In this document: positions 8,007 to 16,177 of the stretch, in pieces
Layout of the letters: each line of letters begins with the position of its first letter
Numbering within the stretch: the first letter of the stretch is position 1
Source: an uncultured Pelagibacteraceae bacterium
GTDB lineage: Bacteria; Pseudomonadota; Alphaproteobacteria; Pelagibacterales; Pelagibacteraceae
NCBI GenBank assembly: GCA_902635515.1
Contig: CACPOD010000001.1
Coordinates: forward strand, 101,307 to 165,306
DNA length: 64,000 bases
Direction of reading: 5' to 3'
Notes under the pieces: generated by a model
Database searches by the model: none
Seen by the model: only the letters and a program-made list of their open reading frames with translations
What the model was told of the DNA's origin: nothing
Translations under genes and position numbers: made by a program

Positions 8007-9110
8007 CTAACTATATAGTGTTATTCTGTCTTTTCGTAAATTGAGATTTAGATTAATTTTTGTTTTATATTTTTGATTTAATATATTTTGACTACTAAAT
8101 TTCAAATATTCGAAGTTTTTAGAGAGATTTTTTGGACTTTTATACAAATAAAATTTATTAAAAATTTTATTCTTAATCAGTGAATTTGTTAATTTATCTC
8201 CTCCTTCAATTAGCAAATTTCTGCATCCATAATTATGTAATTTTTTCAAAATTAATTTAATATCAAATCTGTTATTTCGATCAATTCGAGATTTAATTAG
8301 ATGAATTCCTTTTCTTTTAAATTTTGAAATTTTTAATTTGTTTGCTTTATTATAAAAAATTATAGTATTTTTGTTGTTAGAGGATTTTATTATATAACTG
8401 TTTATTTTAGAATTTAACTTGTTATCTAAAATAATTCTTTTTGGAGAAAATTTTTCAAAACCCTTCAAACGACAATTTAATTTTGGATTATCTTTATTTA
8501 GTGTTTTGTGAGTAATCATCAAGCTATCATTTTGATATCTCAACATGTGTGTAAACTGATCTGAATAAGAATTTGTAATCTTTTTTTGAGTTTTGCTGTA
8601 AATAATATTGTTTTTTGAAATAGCTATTTTGCCGGTAACAAAGGGTAATTTTTTCTTTCTATTAAAAAAATAAGGTAAATAAAAACTTTCAATTTTGCTT
8701 CTTAATAAACCTTTTTTTACAATTATTTTTTTTGACTTTAAAATTTTAAAACTTTTATTTCTTACTCTTTTATCTATGTCAGTAACTGCATATATAACTT
8801 CTGAAATTCTAGATTTTATTATCGCATCAGTGCATGGTGGTGTTAATCCATGATGACAGCATGGTTCTAAGGTAACATACATTTTTGAACCTTCTAATTC
8901 TTCAAAACTATTTTTAATCGCATTAAATTCAGCGTGTGGTCTTCCATTAAATGAGGTTTGTCCTATGGAAATAATTTTATCATTTTTGACAATAACACAG
9001 CCTACAGAAGGATTTGATCCAGTCTGTCCATGACGAGATTTAGCCAAGTCTAAGGCTAACTCCATGTAAAATTTATCTTTTAATGTAAATTTATCTTTTT
9101 TTGTAGACAT
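8007..9110 (-). CDS. ribD: Bifunctional riboflavin biosynthesis deaminase/reductase RibD
   Basis: RibD deaminates and then reduces the pyrimidine made from GTP. The deaminase domain is clear, with GSNPSVGCVIVK, the zinc-binding RPHAEFNAI and LEPCCHHGLTPPC. The reductase domain follows, with FVTGKIAISKNN and LLIEGGDKLTNSLI near the C-terminus. I start the gene at ATG 9110 (367 residues, MSTKKDKFTLKDKFYMELA). The longer frame from 9173 adds 21 unconserved residues that lie within nrdR coding sequence. Even so, the gene overlaps nrdR by 20 bases. The C-terminal reductase part is divergent and lysine/asparagine-rich. ribE follows after 5 bases. Confidence 0.9.
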   Translation of the reverse strand: MSTKKDKFTLKDKFYMELALDLAKSRHGQTGSNPSVGCVIVKNDKIISIGQTSFNGRPHAEFNAIKNSFEELEGSKMYVTLEPCCHHGLTPPCTDAIIKSRISEVIYAVTDIDKRVRNKSFKILKSKKIIVKKGLLRSKIESFYLPYFFNRKKKLPFVTGKIAISKNNIIYSKTQKKITNSYSDQFTHMLRYQNDSLMITHKTLNKDNPKLNCRLKGFEKFSPKRIILDNKLNSKINSYIIKSSNNKNTIIFYNKANKLKISKFKRKGIHLIKSRIDRNNRFDIKLILKKLHNYGCRNLLIEGGDKLTNSLIKNKIFNKFYLYKSPKNLSKNFEYLKFSSQNILNQKYKTKINLNLNLRKDRITLYS

Positions 9111-9549
9111 CAAGCTTGTCCACGAATTGTACGAAATCTTTTTCTTCCCTAAAGTTTCTATATACTGATGCAAATCTTACATATCCAACTGGGTCTAAAT
9201 CTTTTAATCCATCCATAACCATTGTCCCAATTGTGTTTGTTGATATCTCTCCTTGTCCAAGTTCTTCAAGAGATCTTGAAATGTTACTAATGAATTTTTC
9301 TATTGTAGCCGTATCTATTGGTCTTTTTTTAAGAGCTATGTAGATAGATTTAGATAATTTATCACGATCAAATGATGATTTTCTTCCATTTTTTTTAACA
9401 ACCATCAATTCTCTAAATTGAATTCTCTCAAATGTAGTAAATCTTTCACCACATATACACAATCTTCTTCTTCTTATTGCGGTACCATCTTCAGTTGGAC
9501 GTGAGTCTACAACAGATGTATCACCTTTTTTTTCGCACGGACAAATCAT
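9091..9549 (-). CDS. nrdR: Transcriptional repressor NrdR with unusual zinc knuckles
   Basis: NrdR represses ribonucleotide reductase genes in response to dATP/ATP. The 152-residue product keeps the family length. It has SRPTEDGTAIRRRRLC in the N-terminal DNA-binding part and ERFTTFERIQFRELMVVKKN leading into the ATP-cone (residues 45 to 135). In most NrdR proteins the zinc ribbon is C-x2-C ... C-x2-C (C3, C6, C31, C34). Here I read Cys3-Pro-Cys5 and Cys31-Ile-Cys33, so both pairs are C-x-C. The gene lies 3 bases after glyA and overlaps ribD, the usual glyA-nrdR-ribD order of alphaproteobacteria. Confidence 0.93.
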   Translation of the reverse strand: MICPCEKKGDTSVVDSRPTEDGTAIRRRRLCICGERFTTFERIQFRELMVVKKNGRKSSFDRDKLSKSIYIALKKRPIDTATIEKFISNISRSLEELGQGEISTNTIGTMVMDGLKDLDPVGYVRFASVYRNFREEKDFVQFVDKLDVYKKR

Positions 9550-9552
9550 TTA

Positions 9553-10860
9553 CTAAAGGTTCTTATATATCGGAAATGAAGAAGTTAAAGAAATAACTTC
9601 ATTTTTTACTTCGTTTTCTATTTTGCTATTATCTGTTGGGTTTTCAGATAAACCTTTCAGAGTTTTTGTAATTAATTCACCTACCGTTTTAAACTCATTT
9701 AAACCAAATCCACGAGTTGTAGCCGCTTGAGTTCCTAATCTTATTCCAGATGTAATCATTGGTTTTTCTGTATCAAATGGAATACCATTTTTATTACATG
9801 TAATGTTTGCTCTAGACAAACTCTCTGCCGCAAGATTTCCTTTTACATTGTAGGGTCTCAAATCAACCAACATCAAATGTGTATCTGTTCCATCTGAATA
9901 AATTTTAAATCCATTATTTTTTAAGGTTTCTGCTAACATTTTTGCGTTTGCTAAAACAGATTTAATGTAATCTTGAAATTCTGGTTGTAGCGCTTCAAGA
10001 AAGCCAGCTGCTTTTGCCGCAATAATATGCATTAAAGGTCCTCCCTGATAACCAGGAAAAACAGCTGTGTTAAATTTTTTAGCAAGATCTTCATGATTAG
10101 TTAAAATTATTCCTCCTCTTGCGCTTCTAAATACTTTGTGAGTTGTTGAAGTAACTACATGAGCATAGTCACATGGATTAGGGTATCCTTTACCAGCAAC
10201 TAATCCTGAAAAGTGAGCCATATCAACCATTAGATATGCTCCAACTTTATCTGCTATTTCTCTAAATCTTTTAAAGTCAATTACTCTAGAATAAGCACTT
10301 CCGCCTGCAATGATTAGTTTAGGTTTATGTTCTAATGCAAGTTTTTCAACATTATCATAATCTATCAACTCAGATTCTTTGTCTACATCATAACCTATAG
10401 CGTTAAACCATTTACCAGACATTGAAATTTTTAATCCATGTGTAATGTGACCACCTGAATTTAAACTCATACCCATGAACGTATCACCTGGGCTTAACAG
10501 GGCTAAAAACACTGCTCCATTAGCTTGTGCACCTGAATGTGGTTGAGCATTTGCAAATTTACAATTAAATAATTTTTTTAATCTTTCAATAGCAAGGTTT
10601 TCTGCTACATCAACATGCTCGCAACCATTATAATATCTTTTACCAGGATAACCTTCGGCATATTTGTTAGTCAAAACTGATCCTTGTGCTTCTAATACTG
10701 CTTGAGATACTATATTTTCAGACGCAATTAGCTCTATATGTTGTTGCTGTCTAATTAATTCATCTTTAATAGCTTTATAAAGCTCTGGATCTTTTACAGA
10801 TAAACTATCCTCAAAAAAACTTTTATAACTATCGTTTAAATAACTTTTTTCGCTCGACAT
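9553..10860 (-). CDS. glyA: Serine hydroxymethyltransferase
   Basis: GlyA interconverts serine plus tetrahydrofolate with glycine plus 5,10-methylene-tetrahydrofolate, using PLP. The 435-residue protein is of normal length. It shows [75 protein letters not shown] and the PLP-lysine segment [18 protein letters not shown]. This gene is the metabolic partner of the sarcosine oxidase operon at 24240, since both feed glycine and one-carbon units. It lies 2 bases after rpiB and 3 bases before nrdR. I see no glycine riboswitch, and there is no leader to hold one. Confidence 0.97.
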   Translation of the reverse strand: MSSEKSYLNDSYKSFFEDSLSVKDPELYKAIKDELIRQQQHIELIASENIVSQAVLEAQGSVLTNKYAEGYPGKRYYNGCEHVDVAENLAIERLKKLFNCKFANAQPHSGAQANGAVFLALLSPGDTFMGMSLNSGGHITHGLKISMSGKWFNAIGYDVDKESELIDYDNVEKLALEHKPKLIIAGGSAYSRVIDFKRFREIADKVGAYLMVDMAHFSGLVAGKGYPNPCDYAHVVTSTTHKVFRSARGGIILTNHEDLAKKFNTAVFPGYQGGPLMHIIAAKAAGFLEALQPEFQDYIKSVLANAKMLAETLKNNGFKIYSDGTDTHLMLVDLRPYNVKGNLAAESLSRANITCNKNGIPFDTEKPMITSGIRLGTQAATTRGFGLNEFKTVGELITKTLKGLSENPTDNSKIENEVKNEVISLTSSFPIYKNL

Positions 10861-10862
10861 AA

Positions 10863-11288
10863 TTATATTTTCTTAACCCTTCTCAAGTGTCTTCCACCGT
10901 CAAATTTTGTATTTAAAAAAACACTTACAAATTTCAAAGCATTTTTTTTGGTTATTAACCTTGACCCTAATGTAATGATGTTTGCATCGTTATGCAATCT
11001 GGATAATTTCGTTGATTTTAGATTAAAACATTGTGCAGCGCGAATATTTTTATGCTTATTTGCCGCAATATTCATTCCAGTCCCGGATCCACACACTAAA
11101 ATACCAACATTACTCTTTCTTGATTTGACTTTTCTAGCAACTTTATGAGCATAGTCAGGATAATCAACGCTGCTGTCATCTTTAGGACCAAGATCTTCAA
11201 ATTTTATTTTTTTATTTGTTAAGTAATCTTTGATTAGTTCTTTTAATTTAAATCCAGCATGATCTGATGAAATAAATACTTTTTTCAA
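10863..11288 (-). CDS. rpiB: Ribose-5-phosphate isomerase B
   Basis: RpiB interconverts ribulose 5-phosphate and ribose 5-phosphate, linking to nucleotide synthesis and to the substrate of RibB encoded downstream. The 141-residue protein has [19 protein letters not shown] at the N-terminus, [15 protein letters not shown], and [19 protein letters not shown] carrying the catalytic cysteine. [13 protein letters not shown] follows, which is the substrate-binding part. The position directly before glyA is a conserved alphaproteobacterial arrangement. Its start is one base past the stop of the oxygenase-like gene upstream. Confidence 0.95.
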   Translation of the reverse strand: MKKVFISSDHAGFKLKELIKDYLTNKKIKFEDLGPKDDSSVDYPDYAHKVARKVKSRKSNVGILVCGSGTGMNIAANKHKNIRAAQCFNLKSTKLSRLHNDANIITLGSRLITKKNALKFVSVFLNTKFDGGRHLRRVKKI

Positions 11289-11289
11289 A

Positions 11290-11928
11290 TTAACTAAATT
11301 TATAATCTAAAACACAAGCAACTAAATGTATTCTATTCTCTTCTCCACCATTAAATGCATTGTGATATTTAGTGTTGTTTGTAACCCAAACCGAACCATC
11401 AGCAGGCATATGTTTCGCAACATTATCAATTACCATTAAACAACCAGGGTTTGTAATAATAGGTATATGCAATCTTGGTTCAGGATCTCTATGCCAACTT
11501 AAAGTTGATCTTGGCTCTTTTAAAAGAATCCTAACTCTTCCAAGTTTATATTTTTTTGAAAGGACATCATAAACCTCTTTAAAATATGTGTTCTCATAGT
11601 CTTTAATAAATTCTGAGTAAGATGATTCATCAATCATTTCGTCTCTAGAAACTTCTTTTCCTGATTTGTCAGGTTTAGTCCAGTATACTCCACGAGCTTT
11701 ATTACCTTTTATTGAATCTGGATCACCAGGTATTTGAGTTAGAGATATAGCACCAAAGTGAGTAACACCTGCATCTTCAAATTTTTTGATCTTAACTATT
11801 TGGTGATATGCTTCTTGCAATTTCTCTATATCAAACTTAATTTCTTGTTTCTGGAAATCACTAAAGTCTAAAATCCTATCTTCTTTTTTGATATTTAAGT
11901 CTACAACTTTTGAGTTTTCTGTCGCCAT
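11290..11928 (-). CDS. Aspartyl/asparaginyl beta-hydroxylase-like (2-oxoglutarate/Fe(II) oxygenase fold) protein, substrate unknown
   Basis: I do not recognise a named gene. The C-terminal 75 residues look like the aspartyl/asparaginyl beta-hydroxylase branch of 2-oxoglutarate/Fe(II) oxygenases. LSWHRDPEPRLHIPII gives an H-x-D pair plus an Arg/His, and NNTKYHNAFNGGEENRIHLV gives the distal His and the Arg expected to hold 2-oxoglutarate. DGSVWVTNN lies between them, as in the family's jelly roll. The first 130 residues are polar, with no membrane segment. The likely activity is hydroxylation of a protein or small molecule, and no substrate can be named. It is the first gene of a minus-strand run leading into rpiB-glyA and has a candidate promoter at 11954-11982. 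Confidence 0.65.
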   Translation of the reverse strand: MATENSKVVDLNIKKEDRILDFSDFQKQEIKFDIEKLQEAYHQIVKIKKFEDAGVTHFGAISLTQIPGDPDSIKGNKARGVYWTKPDKSGKEVSRDEMIDESSYSEFIKDYENTYFKEVYDVLSKKYKLGRVRILLKEPRSTLSWHRDPEPRLHIPIITNPGCLMVIDNVAKHMPADGSVWVTNNTKYHNAFNGGEENRIHLVACVLDYKFS

Positions 11929-11953
11929 CGTGATTGCTTTCTACTCTTTTTTT

Positions 11954-11982
11954 TGTATATGTGTATATTACATTTGTCGCAA
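11954..11982 (-). promoter_or_regulatory. Candidate promoter of the oxygenase-rpiB-glyA run
   Basis: Read on the minus strand, TTGCGA (11982-11977) is followed after exactly 17 bases by TATACA (11959-11954). The predicted transcript would start near 11947 and give a leader of about 19 bases before the ATG at 11928. The site lies in a 73-base gap between divergent genes, where a promoter is needed. The hemB promoter must share the same gap; a TATATT at 11964-11969 on the plus strand is a weak candidate for it. Confidence 0.45.
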
Positions 11983-12001
11983 TTTAAAAGTAAATTAAAA
12001 C

Positions 12002-12991
12002 ATGATTATTGGTAAATATCCTAGTCTGAGACTCAGAAGAAGCAGAAAAGATCCTTGGTCAAGAAGATTGATTCAAGAAAATACCTTAAGTCCAAATGAC
12101 TTTATACTCCCTATTTTTTTAATTGAAGGATCAAATAAACGACAAGAGATTTCATCAATGCCTGGCGTTTACAGGTATACAATTAATCGATTGAGCCAAA
12201 TTGTGGATAAAGCAATAAAATTAGGAATACCAATGATAGCTCTTTTCCCAAAGACACAAAACTCAAAAAAAGATGAATTGGGAACAGAATCACTGAATGA
12301 AAATAATTTAGTCTGTAAAGCGATACAAGAAGTCAAAAAAAGATACAAAAACCAAATCGGTATAATGTGTGATGTTGCTTTAGATCCTTATACATCACAT
12401 GGTCATGATGGTTTGATAAAATCTAACACCATATTAAATGATGAAACAATTGAGGTTTTGATCAATCAGTCATTACTACAAGCTGAGATGGGTTGTGATG
12501 TACTGGCTCCTTCAGACATGATGGATGGCAGAATAGGAAAAATAAGAAAAGCTTTAGATAAAAATAAATTCCAAAATGTTCAAATATTATCGTACGCTGC
12601 AAAATATGCTTCAAGCTTTTATGGACCTTTTAGAGATGCAGTCGGATCTAAAGGTTCTTTAAAAGGAGACAAAAAAACTTATCAGATGGATTATAGAAAT
12701 TCTGATGAAGCTTTAAGAGAGGTCGCATTAGATATTAAAGAAGGTGCTGATATGGTAATGGTTAAACCAGGTATGCCCTACTTAGACATAATAAAATCAA
12801 TTAAGGAAAAATTTAAATTACCTGTATTTGCCTATCAAGTATCAGGAGAATACAGTTTAATTGAAACAGCTATAACAAAAAAATTAATTAATAAAAATGC
12901 TATATATGAAAGCTTAGTTGCTTTTAAGAGAGCTGGTGCCAATGCTATAGTAAGTTATTACGCTGATAGAATTGATAAAATAATAAAATAA
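12002..12991 (+). CDS. hemB: Delta-aminolevulinic acid dehydratase (porphobilinogen synthase), Mg-type
   Basis: HemB joins two 5-aminolevulinate molecules into porphobilinogen for haem synthesis. The 329-residue protein begins with a typical RLRRSRKDPWSRRLIQENT N-terminus and has DMMDGRIGKIRKALD and YQMDYRNSDEALREVA. The Schiff-base lysine segment is MVMVKPGMPYLDII, followed by FAYQVSGEYSLIE. The metal-site stretch reads DVALDPYTSHGHDGLI, with Asp/Ala where zinc-dependent enzymes have cysteines. This is the alphaproteobacterial Mg-dependent form. It is a single plus-strand gene, and its stop abuts the convergent recO stop with no intervening base. Confidence 0.97.
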   Translation: MIIGKYPSLRLRRSRKDPWSRRLIQENTLSPNDFILPIFLIEGSNKRQEISSMPGVYRYTINRLSQIVDKAIKLGIPMIALFPKTQNSKKDELGTESLNENNLVCKAIQEVKKRYKNQIGIMCDVALDPYTSHGHDGLIKSNTILNDETIEVLINQSLLQAEMGCDVLAPSDMMDGRIGKIRKALDKNKFQNVQILSYAAKYASSFYGPFRDAVGSKGSLKGDKKTYQMDYRNSDEALREVALDIKEGADMVMVKPGMPYLDIIKSIKEKFKLPVFAYQVSGEYSLIETAITKKLINKNAIYESLVAFKRAGANAIVSYYADRIDKIIK

Positions 12992-13672
12992 TTATTTTAA
13001 CGTATTTAAGAATAATAACCTGCTATTTGGATAATTTAAATTATTTGGTCTTAATATAGTTTTATCCAAATAATCGCCTACTAATTTCAAACCGTTCAAT
13101 AAAGTGCCAATATCATTAACTTCAATATCTTTTTCAATCAAAAAGTTAGGTACATATTTTTTTTCATTTAAAGAACTTGCATAATATACAGTTTTGTTAC
13201 CTTCTAAATTTTTTTCAACTAAATTTTCAAGCGCCAAGTCATATCCTAATATTTTAAGTAACTCCAATTCCCAAAATATATATTTTTTCAACCAATCTTT
13301 TTCTTTTAAAATTAAAAATAAGTTTTGAATTATAAAATAAACTTTATTATTTGATTGAGATTCTGCTGTTAATATTTTAATCAAATTCATAGCAGATGTA
13401 ATACAAGATAACTTTTGTTTGTGATCAAAATATAATGGAGTATAGGCATTTAAAATTTCAATTTTAAAATAACCTATACTGTTTTCATTTTTAGAATTGT
13501 AATTAACATGGAGTTTATTACCAACTTGAAGATAATTTTTAATTTTTTTTGAAGTACCACCAAATATAATTCCAGATATCTTTCCTTTATCTTTTGTAAA
13601 TAATTCAGCAATTAATGAATTTTCATTATATCTATTTTTACTTATTAAAAATCCTTCGTCTGACCAATTCAT
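12992..13672 (-). CDS. recO: DNA repair protein RecO
   Basis: RecO helps load RecA in the RecFOR pathway. The 226-residue protein has the RecO layout. An N-terminal OB-fold starts DEGFLISKNRYNENSLIAEL and GIIFGGTSKKIKNYLQVG, corresponding to the usual D-x-G-(I/V)-(L/V) ... G-ARS region. A helical C-terminal part follows, with FWELELLKILGYDL near residue 140 matching the family's FE-x-LL-x-LGY-x-L. The zinc-ribbon cysteines seen in some RecO proteins are not present. It overlaps rnc by 4 bases. In most alphaproteobacteria era lies between rnc and recO, but not here. Confidence 0.88.
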   Translation of the reverse strand: MNWSDEGFLISKNRYNENSLIAELFTKDKGKISGIIFGGTSKKIKNYLQVGNKLHVNYNSKNENSIGYFKIEILNAYTPLYFDHKQKLSCITSAMNLIKILTAESQSNNKVYFIIQNLFLILKEKDWLKKYIFWELELLKILGYDLALENLVEKNLEGNKTVYYASSLNEKKYVPNFLIEKDIEVNDIGTLLNGLKLVGDYLDKTILRPNNLNYPNSRLLFLNTLK

Positions 13673-14337
13673 TTTTTATTTGTATTTTTTAAACATTCTA
13701 TAGCAGCGTTTTGTTCAGCTTCTTTCTTTGATTTTCCAGTAGCTATAAAATATTTTGTATTGGGCAATTTTACTCCAACTTTAAATATGGGTTTGTGTCT
13801 TGGACCTGTATTTGAAATTAATTTATAAGTAGGTAATTTTTTAAAATTTTTTAAAGTTAGCTCCTGTAATTTTGTTTTCGCATCTATTTCGGTAACTACA
13901 CTTTTTTCAATATGATCATGCCACAAATTTAAAATTGTTTTTTCAACAATCGTAAAACCTTTATCGAGATATATGGCACCAATTAATGCTTCACAGCTAT
14001 CAGATATAATTTTGTCCTCAATTTTTATTTTTTTATTGTTGGGATTAAATGTTTTAACGTAACTAGCTAAATTGATTTTTTTTGCAATATCCAAACAAGT
14101 TTTTTTATTTACTAGCGATGCAAATTTTTTATCAAGAATACCCTCTTTTTCCTCAGGATAAATTTCTAAAAGCTTTTTTGCTATCACTAAGCCAAGAACT
14201 CTATCACCTAGAAACTCTATCTTTTCATTATTTTCATTTGGATTAAAGCTTTTATGTGTGAGGGATTGAATAAGCAGATTTTTATTTTTAAATTTTAAAT
14301 CAATTTTTTTTTCTAAACTCTGATAGTTAATTTTCAT
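13669..14337 (-). CDS. rnc: Ribonuclease III
   Basis: RNase III cleaves double-stranded RNA, including rRNA precursors. The 222-residue protein carries the catalytic signature NEKIEFLGDRVLGLVIA near residue 37 and the second acidic cluster ISDSCEALIGAIYLDKGF near residue 110. A double-stranded RNA-binding domain follows, from about 153 to 220 (KLQELTLKNFKKLPTYKLI and GKSKKEAEQNAAIECLK). It shares one base with lepB upstream and overlaps recO downstream by 4 bases. The lepB-rnc order is conserved across proteobacteria. Confidence 0.95.
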   Translation of the reverse strand: MKINYQSLEKKIDLKFKNKNLLIQSLTHKSFNPNENNEKIEFLGDRVLGLVIAKKLLEIYPEEKEGILDKKFASLVNKKTCLDIAKKINLASYVKTFNPNNKKIKIEDKIISDSCEALIGAIYLDKGFTIVEKTILNLWHDHIEKSVVTEIDAKTKLQELTLKNFKKLPTYKLISNTGPRHKPIFKVGVKLPNTKYFIATGKSKKEAEQNAAIECLKNTNKK

Positions 14338-15074
14338 TAATTAATTTTATTAAATGTTCTATTAAATCTTATTGACTTATGCCATTTCCAAAATTCTATA
14401 AAACTTCCTATTTTTTTATCAGAAGAAAAAAATATAAATTGAGCTTTTCCTACTAAATTATCTTTATGTACATATCCAACACTTGTTAAGTACCTGCTAT
14501 CTTTAGAACAGTCTCTGTTATCTCCTAAAAAGAAATAATGATCTTTTGGTACAGTAAACACATCAGAATTTTGATAGGTGTAATCTTTTAAATAAACAGT
14601 ATGAAATTTTTTACCATTTGAAAGTTTTTCTTCAAATCTATAAACATCAATACTTTTTTTGCCACAGAAAATTGTAGTTTTGTTATTAATTTTAGATTTA
14701 AGAATTTCAGAATTATTTAAATACAAATTAGAGTCTATAAATTGAATTTTATCACCAGGTAAACCAATTAATCTTTTAATGTAATCTGTTCGATTATCTG
14801 CTGGGGTTTTAAATACAATTACATCGCCTCTTTCAGGACTACTAAACATAATTCTTTTGTTTAATATTGGAGGACTAAAAGGAAATGAATGTTTGCTATA
14901 TCCATAGGTATATTTTGTTACAAACAACCTATCACCTACTAATAAAGTAGGTTCCATGGATGATGATGGAATATAAAATGGTTGTACTAAAAGCGATCTA
15001 ATTATAACTGCAATTATTAATGCATAAATTAAAGTTTTTATATTTTCTGAAAAAAAATTTTTATCTAATTTCAT
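14337..15074 (-). CDS. lepB: Signal peptidase I
   Basis: LepB removes signal peptides from exported proteins at the inner membrane. The 245-residue protein has one N-terminal membrane helix (about residues 12 to 30, TLIYALIIAVIIRSLLVQPF). Next comes the catalytic serine in YIPSSSMEPTLLVGDRLFV and the lysine in GDVIVFKTPADNRTDYIKR. The final box DHYFFLGDNRDCSKDSR is the family's box E. It lies between acpS (4-base overlap) and rnc (1-base overlap), the usual acpS-lepB-rnc order. Confidence 0.96.
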   Translation of the reverse strand: MKLDKNFFSENIKTLIYALIIAVIIRSLLVQPFYIPSSSMEPTLLVGDRLFVTKYTYGYSKHSFPFSPPILNKRIMFSSPERGDVIVFKTPADNRTDYIKRLIGLPGDKIQFIDSNLYLNNSEILKSKINNKTTIFCGKKSIDVYRFEEKLSNGKKFHTVYLKDYTYQNSDVFTVPKDHYFFLGDNRDCSKDSRYLTSVGYVHKDNLVGKAQFIFFSSDKKIGSFIEFWKWHKSIRFNRTFNKIN

Positions 15075-15457
15075 GATGTTTGAATAATTGCAAATGCAGT
15101 TGAATAATTTTTTTCATCCGAAATTGATAAAAAACATTTAAAATTTTTGATTTTAAAGTTCTTTTGTACAATTTTTGTAATTTTTTTATTTTTAACGTAA
15201 TAAGGCTTTCCCTTTTTATCATTAACAACTTCTATATCTTTAAAATTTAAATTCATACGAAAACCTGTGCCAAGAGCTTTAGAAAATGCTTCTTTTGCAG
15301 CAAATCTCTTCGAAAAATAAGCTGCTTTATTGTTTGCTGCATTAGATTGTTTCAATTCTTTAGATGAGTAAATTCTTTTTTTAAATAAAGGATTTTTAAT
15401 CGATTTTTGAATTCTTTTATTTTCAACAATATCAACTCCAATACCTAGAATTTTCAT
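15071..15457 (-). CDS. acpS: Holo-[acyl-carrier-protein] synthase
   Basis: AcpS transfers the 4'-phosphopantetheine arm from coenzyme A to acyl carrier protein, making fatty acid synthesis possible. The 128-residue protein has the family hallmarks GIGVDIVENKRIQ at the N-terminus and KRFAAKEAFSKALGTG near residue 50, which hold the Mg-binding Asp and Glu. FLSISDEKNYSTAFAII ends the fold. It follows pdxJ with no gap (stop and start are adjacent) and overlaps lepB by 4 bases. pdxJ-acpS is a conserved pairing. Confidence 0.95.
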   Translation of the reverse strand: MKILGIGVDIVENKRIQKSIKNPLFKKRIYSSKELKQSNAANNKAAYFSKRFAAKEAFSKALGTGFRMNLNFKDIEVVNDKKGKPYYVKNKKITKIVQKNFKIKNFKCFLSISDEKNYSTAFAIIQTS

Positions 15458-16177
15458 TTATTTTTTTATAATTTTTTTAAAGTTTTTAATTACTTTTGAA
15501 AGTCCATCAAATATTGACTCTCCGATTATAAAATGTCCAATATTATACTCCTCAATATCTATTATTTTTGTTAACATTTTGGTGGTTTTATAGTCTAAAC
15601 CATGACCAGCATGAACTTCTAAATTTAAACTTGATGCCAATTTTGCACTTTTTTTAATTCTGTTTAATTCACTAGAATAATTTTTTTTTGATTTAATTAG
15701 GTTTGCTAGTTTTCCGGTATGTATTTCAATACAATTAGCATTTAATTTTTTAGCAAGTCTAATATCATTTGGGGAAGGATTAATGAATAAACTTGTTCTT
15801 ATCTTTGCTTTTTTAAATTTTTTAATTATTTTCTCTAACTTATTAAGATTGTTTTTTATATTTAAACCTCCCTCGGTAGTAATTTCTTTTCTATTTTCTG
15901 GAACTAAACAGATAAAATTTGGTTTTATCTTAAGTGCTTTATTAACAATTTCTTCGTTCATAGAAATTTCAAGGTTTACAGGCACATTTCTTAAACCACA
16001 GATTTTTTTTGCATCAATATCATTTATATGTCTTCTATCTTCTCTTAAATGAATTGTTACAGAATCCGCTCCATAACTAATAACTTTTTTAGCTGCGTAT
16101 AGTGGGTCTGGATGTTTCTCTCCACGAGCGTTTCGTAAAGTTGCGATATGATCTATATTTACACCTAACCTTTTCAC
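15458..16177 (-). CDS. pdxJ: Pyridoxine 5'-phosphate synthase
   Basis: PdxJ makes pyridoxine 5'-phosphate from aminoacetone-3-phosphate and deoxyxylulose 5-phosphate, the last ring-closing step of vitamin B6 synthesis. The 239-residue TIM-barrel protein begins LGVNIDHIATLRNARG and continues with PDPLYAAKKVISYGADSVTI, HLREDRRHINDID, ICLVPENRKEITTEGG and VHAGHGLDYKTT. The final FIIGESIFDGL is also typical. The PLP made from its product is needed by GlyA elsewhere in the window. It overlaps pyrE by 4 bases and abuts acpS. Confidence 0.96.
   Translation of the reverse strand: MKRLGVNIDHIATLRNARGEKHPDPLYAAKKVISYGADSVTIHLREDRRHINDIDAKKICGLRNVPVNLEISMNEEIVNKALKIKPNFICLVPENRKEITTEGGLNIKNNLNKLEKIIKKFKKAKIRTSLFINPSPNDIRLAKKLNANCIEIHTGKLANLIKSKKNYSSELNRIKKSAKLASSLNLEVHAGHGLDYKTTKMLTKIIDIEEYNIGHFIIGESIFDGLSKVIKNFKKIIKK

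Noticed and set aside
9111-9173. Longer ribD N-terminus starting at 9173
   Set aside because: The extra 21 residues lie inside nrdR, are not RibD-like, and a suitable ATG exists at 9110.
9525-9549. Homopolymer run near the nrdR start as a possible frameshift explaining the odd first knuckle
   Set aside because: The frame continues through the whole family-length protein, and a single indel in the A-run could not also produce the changed second knuckle.
8002-9600. FMN riboswitch ahead of the rib genes
   Set aside because: ribD overlaps nrdR and there is no leader; no RFN-like conserved sequence is visible in the junctions.
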